From the NCBI RefSeq assembly GCF_013087525.1, contig NZ_JABFCS010000001.1, positions 2,728,001 through 2,792,000 of the forward strand: a stretch of 64,000 nucleotides of DNA. The letters run 5' to 3'. This DNA is from Ramlibacter montanisoli (GTDB taxonomy: Bacteria; Pseudomonadota; Gammaproteobacteria; Burkholderiales; Burkholderiaceae_C). This document shows, in pieces, positions 58,224 through 64,000 of this stretch (position 1 is its first letter; every line of letters begins with the position of its first letter). The translations under genes and the position numbers were made by a program. Below the pieces are notes generated by a model that was given only the letters and a program-made list of their open reading frames with translations, had not been told where the DNA came from and made no database searches.

Positions 58224-59309
58224 CTATCTTTCGTCGAAGGAGAGCACGACCTTCTCCGTCACCGGGTGCGCCTGGCAGGTCAGCACGTAGCCGGCCGCCA
58301 CTTCCTTCTTGTCCAGCGCGAAGTTGCGCTCCATGCGCACCTTGCCTTCCACCAGCTTGGCGCGGCAGGTGCCGCACACGCCCGAAGTGCAGGAGAACGG
58401 GACTTCGAGCCCAGCGGCCGAGGCGGCGTCGAGGATGCTGGGCTGCTCGCGCGAGAAGGCGATCTCGCGCTGGAGGCCATCGCGGATGATGGTGATGCGC
58501 GCCTTGGCCGCGTCGCCCGGCTGCGCCTGGTGCAGCACCGCGCCCACCTGGCCGCTGGCCTGCTGCGCGATGCCGAAGCGCTCGATGTGGATGCGGTCCT
58601 CCGGCACGCCGGCGGCCAGCAGCGCCGCTTCCGCCTCGTCGTTCATCTGGAAGGGGCCGCAGATGTAGGCGTGGTCGATCTGCTGCGCCGGGATGAGCCC
58701 GTCCAGGAACTCGGCGATCTTCTGCCGGTTCATCACGCCCGTGTGGATGTCCATCTCCGTGTGCTCGTCGGAGAACACGTGGTGGAGCACCAGGCGCGCC
58801 ATGTACCTGTCCTTCAGGTCGTCCAGTTCCTCCTTGAACATGGTGGAGCGCAGCTTGCGGTTGCCGTAGATCAGGGTGAAGCGGCTGCGCGGCTCGCGCG
58901 CCAGCACGGTCTTCATGATCGACAGGATGGGCGTGATGCCGCTGCCGCCCGCGATGCCCAGGTGGTGGCGCTGCGCATCGGGCTCGATCGGCACGAAGAA
59001 AGGGCCCTGCGGCGCCATCACGTTAATGGTGTCTCCGGGCTTGAGCTGCTCGTTGATCCAGTTGGAGAACAGGCCGCCCTGCACCTTGCGCACGCCCACG
59101 CGCAGCTCGCCCTCGTCGACGCCGGCGCAGATGGAATAGGAGCGGCGCAGGTCCTGGCCGGCTATCTCCTTGCGCAGCGTGAGGTACTGGCCCTGCGTGA
59201 AGCCGAACACCGGCCGCAGGTCCTCGGGCACCTCGAAGGAAACGATCACGGCCTCGCTGGTGTCGGGCTGCACCGAGCGCACGCGCAGCGGATGGAAGAT
59301 GACGCTCAT
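58224..59309 (-). CDS. paaE: Phenylacetyl-CoA 1,2-epoxidase, reductase subunit
   Basis: The electron-transfer subunit of the ring epoxidase, 361 residues. It has an FAD domain (LRRSYSICAG), an NADPH domain (LGIAGGSGITPILSI, YICGPFQMNDE) and a C-terminal plant-type 2Fe-2S ferredoxin (CTSGVCGTC plus a later C in VLTCQAHP). The fusion order is typical of PaaE. Its ATG overlaps the paaD stop (ATGA). No frame errors. Confidence 0.95.
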   Translation of the reverse strand: MSVIFHPLRVRSVQPDTSEAVIVSFEVPEDLRPVFGFTQGQYLTLRKEIAGQDLRRSYSICAGVDEGELRVGVRKVQGGLFSNWINEQLKPGDTINVMAPQGPFFVPIEPDAQRHHLGIAGGSGITPILSIMKTVLAREPRSRFTLIYGNRKLRSTMFKEELDDLKDRYMARLVLHHVFSDEHTEMDIHTGVMNRQKIAEFLDGLIPAQQIDHAYICGPFQMNDEAEAALLAAGVPEDRIHIERFGIAQQASGQVGAVLHQAQPGDAAKARITIIRDGLQREIAFSREQPSILDAASAAGLEVPFSCTSGVCGTCRAKLVEGKVRMERNFALDKKEVAAGYVLTCQAHPVTEKVVLSFDER

Positions 59310-59815
59310 AGCGGCTTGAAGTATTCGAAGGGCTCGCGGCAGGCGAGGCAGCGGTAGAGGGACTTGCAGGCGGTGGAGCCGAAGGCGGAGGTGCGTTCGG
59401 TGATGCTGCTGCCGCAGTGGGGACAGGGGACGGTGTCGGCCTTGCGGCCGAAGATGCGGATGGGGACGGCTTGGGTCCCCGCCTCCGCGGGGATGACGTG
59501 CAAGGGAGGCGCGATGCCGTACTCGCGCAGCTTGCGCTTCCCGTCCTCGCTGATCCAGTCGGTGGTCCAGGCAGGCGCGCGCTGCAAGGTCGCGCGCGCC
59601 GGGCCCAGGCCCTCGGCCTCGATCGCCGACAGCACGCTCGCTTCGATCACTTCGGTGGCGGGACAGCCGGAATACGTGGGCGTGAGCACCACTTCCAGCT
59701 CCGCGCCATGGTCGATCACGTCACGCACGATGCCCAGGTCGCGCACGGAAAGGGCCGGCACCTCGGGATCGAGGACCTCGGCCAGCACTTCCCACGCGCG
59801 CTCGGTGCGTGTCAC
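59306..59815 (-). CDS. paaD: Phenylacetate degradation protein PaaD, with repeat-derived insertion
   Basis: A 169-residue protein needed for maturation or activity of the epoxidase, perhaps iron-sulfur transfer. The N-terminal MIP18/DUF59 domain reads LDPEVPALSVRDLGIVRDV and LTPTYSGCPATEVIE; the C-terminal zinc ribbon has CPHCGSS and YRCLACREPFEYF. Between them, after YGIAPP, is HVIPAEAGTQAVPIRIFG, translated from a palindromic repeat (59472-59498). The start is GTG 59815, overlapping the paaC stop; GTG 59818 is equally possible. Confidence 0.93.
   Translation of the reverse strand: MTRTERAWEVLAEVLDPEVPALSVRDLGIVRDVIDHGAELEVVLTPTYSGCPATEVIEASVLSAIEAEGLGPARATLQRAPAWTTDWISEDGKRKLREYGIAPPLHVIPAEAGTQAVPIRIFGRKADTVPCPHCGSSITERTSAFGSTACKSLYRCLACREPFEYFKPL
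59472..59498 (+). repeat. Palindromic GGGTCCCCGCC element inside paaD
   Basis: TGGGTCCCCGCCTCCGCGGGGATGACG on the plus strand is nearly the same as the element after fbp (54438-54464). Read on the minus strand it encodes VIPAEAGTQ, a peptide commonly produced by bacterial intergenic palindromes. It lies in the linker between the two PaaD domains and keeps the frame. Confidence 0.6.
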
Positions 59816-60585
59816 CACACGCCTCCCGGGTAGGCGCGCTGCAGGTACTGCAGCTCCGTCAGCAGCGTGCCCATGTGCTCGCTGTGCACGCCGGTCTTGC
59901 CGGTGCTGAGGAAGGCGCTGGACGCGGGGACCGCGAGCCCCGCTTCGTCGAGGACCTGCTGCATCTCCGCCAGCCAGGCTTCGCGCAGCTCGCCCCAGCG
60001 CGGGCCGAGCCCGCTCGTGTGGGCCTGCTCGTCGATGGCATCGGACGCGAACAGCTCGGGGTGGTAGCGCCACAGCGACTCCAGCGCCTTCCCGGTGCGA
60101 CGGCGCGATTCCTCGGTGCCCCCCGCCAGCCGCAGCAGCCAGTCGGCCGCGTGCTGCTGGTGGTAGCGCGCCTCCTTGACCGCCTTGCCGGCGATGGCCG
60201 AAAGCTCCGCGTCCTTGGAGTGCGCGAGCTTCTCCCACAGCAGCTTGAAGAAGGTGGCCATCATGGTGTTGCGCACCACGGTGAAGGCGAAGTCGCCGCG
60301 CGGCAGTTCCACCAGCGTGACGTTGCGGTAGTCGCGCTCCTCGCGCAGGAAGGCGAGCTGGTCCTCGTCGTGGCCCGCGCCTTCCAGCGCGCCGGCGTGC
60401 GCCAGCACCGCGCGGCACTGGCCGATGAGGTCCAGCGCCATGTTGGCCAGTGCGATGTCCTCCTCGAGAACCGGCGCATGGCCGGTCCATTCGGAGATGC
60501 GCTGGCCGAGGACGAGGGCGGTGTCGCCGATGCGCAGCAGGTACTGCACGTCGGGCCTGGGGCTGACCTGGATCGATCCCTGCAT
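59812..60585 (-). CDS. paaC: Phenylacetyl-CoA 1,2-epoxidase subunit PaaC
   Basis: A 257-residue ferritin-like subunit that pairs with PaaA as the structural core of the multicomponent monooxygenase. PaaC signatures include YLLRIGDTALVLGQRISEWTGHAP, LALDLIGQCR-type helix ends, and FFKLLWEKLAHSKD, KEARYHQQHAADWLLRLAGGTEES. The ATG at 60585 follows the paaB stop by seven bases; GTG 60588 is an alternative. Its end overlaps paaD. Confidence 0.95.
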   Translation of the reverse strand: MQGSIQVSPRPDVQYLLRIGDTALVLGQRISEWTGHAPVLEEDIALANMALDLIGQCRAVLAHAGALEGAGHDEDQLAFLREERDYRNVTLVELPRGDFAFTVVRNTMMATFFKLLWEKLAHSKDAELSAIAGKAVKEARYHQQHAADWLLRLAGGTEESRRRTGKALESLWRYHPELFASDAIDEQAHTSGLGPRWGELREAWLAEMQQVLDEAGLAVPASSAFLSTGKTGVHSEHMGTLLTELQYLQRAYPGGVW

Positions 60586-60592
60586 CACGCCC

Positions 60593-60886
60593 TCACATGT
60601 GGTCGACGGCATCGGGCAGCTGGTAGAAGGTCGGGTGGCGGTACACCTTGTCCTCCATCGGGTCGAAGTACATGCCCTTCTCGCCCGGGTCGCTGGCCAC
60701 GATGTGGTCGCTGCGCACCACCCACACGCTGTTGCCTTCCTGGCGGCGCGTGTAGACGTCGCGCGCCAGCTGGATCGCCATCTTGCCGTCGGCGGCATGG
60801 AGGCTGCCGCAATGCTTGTGGTCCAGGCCGCTCCGGCTGCGGACGAACACTTCCCAGAGGGGCCATTCCTGCTTCGCGTCGCTCAT
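60593..60886 (-). CDS. paaB: Phenylacetyl-CoA 1,2-epoxidase subunit PaaB
   Basis: A 97-residue subunit of the epoxidase complex that links the PaaAC dimers. The typical start [25 protein letters not shown] and the segment [15 protein letters not shown] are diagnostic. The length is in the normal range of 90-95. Its ATG overlaps the paaA stop (ATGA). Confidence 0.95.
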   Translation of the reverse strand: MSDAKQEWPLWEVFVRSRSGLDHKHCGSLHAADGKMAIQLARDVYTRRQEGNSVWVVRSDHIVASDPGEKGMYFDPMEDKVYRHPTFYQLPDAVDHM

Positions 60887-61890
60887 GCTGCTTCCTTCAC
60901 CTGTTCGTCCTGCTTGCGGGCGTAGGCCAGCGCCGCTTGGCGCACCCATTCGCCCTCTTCCCATGCCTTGACGCGCGCCTCCAGGCGCTCGCGGTTGCAC
61001 GGCCCGTTGCCGGCGATGACGTTCCAGAAATCGTCCCAGTCGATCGCGCCGAAGTCCCAGTGCTGGCGCTGCTCGTTCCATTTCAGTTCGGGATCGGGCA
61101 GCGTCACGCCCAGCACCTTGGCCTGTTCCACCGTGGCGTCCACGAAGCGCTGGCGCAGTTCGTCGTTGGAGACGCGCTTGATGCCCCAGCGCATGGACTG
61201 CGCGGTGTTGGGCGACTGGTCGTCGGGCGGCCCGAACATGGCGATCGAGGGCCACCACCAGCGGTTCACCGCGTCCTGCACCATCGCGCGCTGCGCCGCG
61301 GTGCCCTTCTGCATCATCGTCAGCAGGCTCTCGTAGCCCTGCCGCTGGTGGAAGCTCTCCTCGCGGCAGATGCGGATCATGGCGCGCGCATACGGCCCGT
61401 AGGAGCAGCGGCAGATCGGCACCTGGTTCATGATGGCCGCGCCGTCCACCAGCCAGCCGATCACGCCCACGTCGGCCCAGGTGAGCGTCGGGTAGTTGAA
61501 GATCGAGCTGTACTTGGCCTTGCCGGTGTGCAGCGCGTCCAGCATCTGGTCGCGCGAGGTGCCCAGGGTCTCGGCGGCGGAATAGAGATAGAGGCCATGG
61601 CCGCCTTCGTCCTGCACTTTCGCGAGCAGGATGGCCTTGCGCTTGAGCGTGGGCGCGCGCGTGATCCAGTTGCCTTCCGGCAGCATGCCGACGATCTCCG
61701 AATGCGCGTGCTGGCTGATCTGCCGCACCAGCGTCTTGCGGTAGTGGTCCGGCATCCAGTCCTTGGGCTCGATGAATTCGCCGGCGGCGATGCGCGCTTC
61801 GAACGCGTCCTCGTGCTGCAATTCCTCGGCGGAACGCACCGGCTTGCCGCTGGCATCCTTGCCCATGGTGTCCATGGCCTGCGTGTACAT
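60883..61890 (-). CDS. paaA: Phenylacetyl-CoA 1,2-epoxidase catalytic subunit PaaA
   Basis: The di-iron oxygenase subunit that adds oxygen to the ring of phenylacetyl-CoA, 335 residues. Ligand-bearing helices are [15 protein letters not shown] and [15 protein letters not shown], each with the E-x-x-H pattern. The protein is complete. It is the first gene of paaABCDE-tetR. The upstream gap carries a palindromic operator and a likely promoter; the divergent gene is a LysR regulator. No paaF-K or paaK genes are in the window, so the rest of the pathway is elsewhere or beyond. Confidence 0.96.
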   Translation of the reverse strand: MYTQAMDTMGKDASGKPVRSAEELQHEDAFEARIAAGEFIEPKDWMPDHYRKTLVRQISQHAHSEIVGMLPEGNWITRAPTLKRKAILLAKVQDEGGHGLYLYSAAETLGTSRDQMLDALHTGKAKYSSIFNYPTLTWADVGVIGWLVDGAAIMNQVPICRCSYGPYARAMIRICREESFHQRQGYESLLTMMQKGTAAQRAMVQDAVNRWWWPSIAMFGPPDDQSPNTAQSMRWGIKRVSNDELRQRFVDATVEQAKVLGVTLPDPELKWNEQRQHWDFGAIDWDDFWNVIAGNGPCNRERLEARVKAWEEGEWVRQAALAYARKQDEQVKEAA

Positions 61891-61926
61891 GCGTGTCTCC
61901 TGCGGGGGTGGCCGGTCCGCATCATT

Positions 61927-61942
61927 GACCGACCGGTTGGTC
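61927..61942. promoter_or_regulatory. Likely PaaR operator upstream of paaA
   Basis: GACCGACCGGTTGGTC is palindromic except for one symmetric pair and matches the ACCGACC-type site of TetR regulators of paa genes. It lies 37 bases before the paaA ATG, just after a possible minus-strand -10 box (TATTAT, 61949-61944). It also overlaps TTGACC, a possible -35 box of the divergent LysR gene. Confidence 0.6.
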
Positions 61943-61943
61943 G

Positions 61944-61973
61944 ATAATAAGTGAATTGCCGTCGTTGACGCAA
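61944..61973 (-). promoter_or_regulatory. Possible paaA promoter
   Basis: On the minus strand TTGCGT (61973-61968) and TATTAT (61949-61944) are separated by 18 bases. The operator begins two bases downstream, a normal position for repression. Confidence 0.4.
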
Positions 61974-61990
61974 GTCAAGGAACCCGTCCC

Positions 61991-62884
61991 ATGAAGATCG
62001 ATTTCGATGGCGTCCAGGCATTCGTTGCCATTGCCGAGCTCGGCGGCTTCAGCAAGGCGGCGCGCGAGCTGCACATCACCCAGACCGCGCTGACCCGCCG
62101 CATCCAGAAGCTGGAGGCCTACCTCGGCCTGAAGCTGCTGGACCGCACCACGCGCCGCGTCGAGCTCACCGTGGTTGGCCGCGAGTTCCTGCCGCAGGCG
62201 CGTTCCATCGTCGGCGAGATGACCTCGGCCGTGGAGCGGCTGAAGGACATGTCGCAGCGCTCCACCGGCAACTTCACGCTGGCCTGCATCCCCTCGATGA
62301 CCTCGCACGTGCTGCCGGGCGTGATCCGCCAGTATGCAAAGGCGCATCCGGACAACCGCATCCGCCTGCTGGACGGCTCGTCGGACGAGGTGCGCACCGC
62401 AGTCCTCGGCGGGCAGGCCGAACTGGGCATCGCGGTGCAGGGCGAGAAGCAGCCCGACCTGGTCGAGACCTTGCTGTTCGCCGATCCGCTGGTGTTCGTC
62501 TGCCGCACGCCGCATCCCCTGCAGGAGCGCAGTTCGGTCACGTGGTCGGACATGCGCGACACCGACCTGGTGGGCGTGAGCAGTTTCGTCGCGACGCGCC
62601 TGTTCATGGACTACCAGCTGGCCAAGCGCAACATCCGCGTGCACGCGAAGTACGAGGTGCAGCACCACGCCACCGCAGTCAACCTGGTCGCCGCCGGCGT
62701 GGCCAGCGCCATCCTGCCCTCCTCCGCGATCCGCGAGGGCGACCGGCCCGGCATCCGCAAGATCGCCCTGGGCGGCCCGACGGTGAAGCGCCGCGTCGTG
62801 CTGCTGCGCGCGCGGCACGGCAGCCTGTCGCCCGCCGCCGAGGCCTTCCACGCCCTGATTCGCAAGACGCCGTTCGGGAACTGA
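61991..62884 (+). CDS. LysR family transcriptional regulator
   Basis: A 297-residue regulator. The N-terminal winged helix reads VQAFVAIAELGGFSKAARELHITQTALTRRIQKLE; the substrate-binding domain follows, with SMTSHVLPGVIRQYAKAHPD and ELGIAVQGEK. It is divergent from paaA and immediately upstream of tcuA in the same direction. TcuR, the known regulator of tricarballylate use, is also LysR-type, so control of tcuA is more likely than control of paa. The effector is unproven. Confidence 0.88.
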   Translation: MKIDFDGVQAFVAIAELGGFSKAARELHITQTALTRRIQKLEAYLGLKLLDRTTRRVELTVVGREFLPQARSIVGEMTSAVERLKDMSQRSTGNFTLACIPSMTSHVLPGVIRQYAKAHPDNRIRLLDGSSDEVRTAVLGGQAELGIAVQGEKQPDLVETLLFADPLVFVCRTPHPLQERSSVTWSDMRDTDLVGVSSFVATRLFMDYQLAKRNIRVHAKYEVQHHATAVNLVAAGVASAILPSSAIREGDRPGIRKIALGGPTVKRRVVLLRARHGSLSPAAEAFHALIRKTPFGN

Positions 62885-62984
62885 ACACTTATGCCTGGAT
62901 CGCAATAGTCGTGACCTTCGTTTCATTTCACAGAACAATCGGGCGCGGCGAGAATCCGCCGGTTCCATCCCACCGGGTTCCTCC

Positions 62985-64000
62985 ATGCGCACAGACGTGC
63001 TCGTCATCGGCGGCGGCAATGCCGCACTCTGCGCCGCCCTCATGGCCGTCGAAGCGGGAGCCAGCGTACTGCTGCTCGAAGCGGCGCCGCGCGCCTGGCG
63101 AGGCGGCAATTCCATGCACACCCGCAACCTGCGCTGCATGCACGATGCGCCGCAGGACGTGCTGGTCGACGCCTATCCGGAAGAGGAGTACTGGCAGGAC
63201 CTGCTGAAGGTCACGGGAGGACTCACCGACGAACACCTGGCGCGGCTGACCATCCGTGCCTCGTCGACCTGCCGCGACTGGATGCGCAGGCACGGCGTGC
63301 ACTTCCAGCCGCCGCTGTCCGGCGCGCTGCACGTGGCCCGCACCAATGCCTTCTTCATGGGGGCGGCAAGGCGCTGGTCAACGCCTACTACCGCAGCGCC
63401 GAACGTCTCGGCGTGCGGATCCGCTACGAAGCACCGGTGGACCGCATCGAGGTGGAGGACGGCCGCTTCGTGGCCGCCTGGTCCCGGGGCGAGCGCATCA
63501 GGAGGCGGGCGCCTGCGTGCTGGCGGCCGGCGGCTTCGAGTCCAACATCGAATGGCTGCGCGAAGCCTGGGGGCGCAACGAGCGCGGCGAATGGCCCGCG
63601 GACAACTTCCTGATCCGCGGCACGCGCTTCAACCAGGGCGTGCTGCTGAAGCACCTGCTCGACGACCATGGCGCCGACCGCATCGGCGACCCGACGCAGG
63701 CGCACATGGTGGCGATCGACGCGCGCGCTCCGCTGTACGACGGCGGCATCTGCACCCGCATCGACTGCGTCTCGCTGGGCGTGGTGGTCAACCGCGAAGC
63801 CCGCCGCTTCTACGACGAAGGCGAGGACTTCTGGCCCAAGCGCTACGCGATCTGGGGCCGCCTGGTGGCGCAGCAGCCGGGGCAGGTCGGCTATTCGATC
63901 ATCGACAGCAAGGCCATCGGCCGCTTCATGCCGCCGGTGTTCCCCGGCGTGAAGGCGGACACGCTGCCGGAGCTCGCGCTCCAGCTCGGGCTCGACGTGG
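62985..64000 (+). CDS. tcuA: FAD-dependent tricarballylate dehydrogenase TcuA (3' end outside window), two frameshifts
   Basis: A flavoprotein of the fumarate reductase/succinate dehydrogenase family that oxidises tricarballylate to cis-aconitate. The FAD Rossmann motif is VLVIGGGNAALCAALMAVEAGASVLLLEA. HTRNLRCMHDAPQDVL, EEEYWQDLLKVTGG and VVVNREARRFYDEGEDFW are TcuA-type. ATG 62985 follows TTCCTCC by chance rather than a clear ribosome site. One G is missing in GGGGG near 63361 (FFMGGGKALVNAYY expected) and one near 63503 (before EAGACVLAAGGFESN). The frame then stays open to the window end. Relatives with other substrates cannot be excluded. Confidence 0.85.
   Translation, partial: MRTDVLVIGGGNAALCAALMAVEAGASVLLLEAAPRAWRGGNSMHTRNLRCMHDAPQDVLVDAYPEEEYWQDLLKVTGGLTDEHLARLTIRASSTCRDWMRRHGVHFQPPLSGALHVARTNAFFMGAARRWSTPTTAAPNVSACGSATKHRWTASRWRTAASWPPGPGASASGGGRLRAGGRRLRVQHRMAARSLGAQRARRMARGQLPDPRHALQPGRAAEAPARRPWRRPHRRPDAGAHGGDRRARSAVRRRHLHPHRLRLAGRGGQPRSPPLLRRRRGLLAQALRDLGPPGGAAAGAGRLFDHRQQGHRPLHAAGVPRREGGHAAGARAPARARR

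Overview
The window is very GC-rich and almost entirely coding. Gene content and gene order point to a betaproteobacterium of the Burkholderiales, most likely Comamonadaceae (Ramlibacter/Variovorax-like). The main evidence is the folC-SPOR-cvpA-purF-metZ order, the PaaABCDE operon with a TetR gene, a TcuA-type dehydrogenase beside a LysR gene, DUF6502/DUF5666 neighbours and a WGxxGxxG-type tail protein. This is inference from gene families; no database search was run. No phage, insertion sequence, CRISPR array or rRNA was seen.

Layout. 1-5390: a sensor kinase fragment and a sigma-54 response regulator, followed by a candidate sigma-54 promoter and four exported proteins (Sel1 repeat, cytochrome c, two seven-bladed propellers). 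5445-8435: a Kef-type antiporter and an MFS transporter. 8632-12558: a large CHASE-PAS hybrid kinase. 12651-12975: tRNA-Asp, tRNA-Glu and tRNA-Ala behind gltX. 13009-19629: a minus-strand housekeeping operon folC, SPOR, cvpA, purF, metZ, gltX. 19678-22620: ArsC-like reductase, glycine-zipper protein, ppnP, argG. 22621-23299: decayed DNA. 23300-28326: galactose-oxidase-like protein, methyltransferase, hydrolase lipoprotein, SPW protein. 28358-32844: murB, yajQ, retropepsin, MFS_3 exporter, plsY. 32996-35118: a DUF6502/DUF5666 pair behind a double operator. 35191-41738: ybaK, aldo/keto reductase, Nei-like glycosylase, LprI-like protein, acyl-CoA synthetase and a divergent hydrolase. 41890-42819: HExxH/Sel1 protein. 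42933-48974: a tightly overlapping kinase-CheR-CheB-kinase module. 49012-54430: prfB, HAD phosphatase, pepN, fbp. 54492-57474: tRNA-Thr, DnaJ-like protein, cytochrome c, pseudouridine synthase, tail-anchored small protein. 57598-61890: phenylacetate epoxidase operon and its TetR regulator. 61991-64000: LysR regulator and the start of tcuA.

The most unusual parts are (i) the sigma-54 two-component pair feeding a cassette of secreted propellers plus a cytochrome, (ii) the four-gene kinase/CheR/CheB relay with no other chemotaxis genes nearby, and (iii) the DUF6502/DUF5666 pair, whose promoter spacer is itself an inverted-repeat operator.

Quality warning. About twenty conserved genes are broken by single-base indels, mostly one missing base in a short C, G or A run. 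The protein on each side matches the same family in a shifted frame, and essential genes (folC, metZ, prfB) are among those affected. I read these as draft-assembly errors rather than biology and annotate the genes as whole, naming each shift point. The one real recoding event is the programmed +1 shift in prfB.
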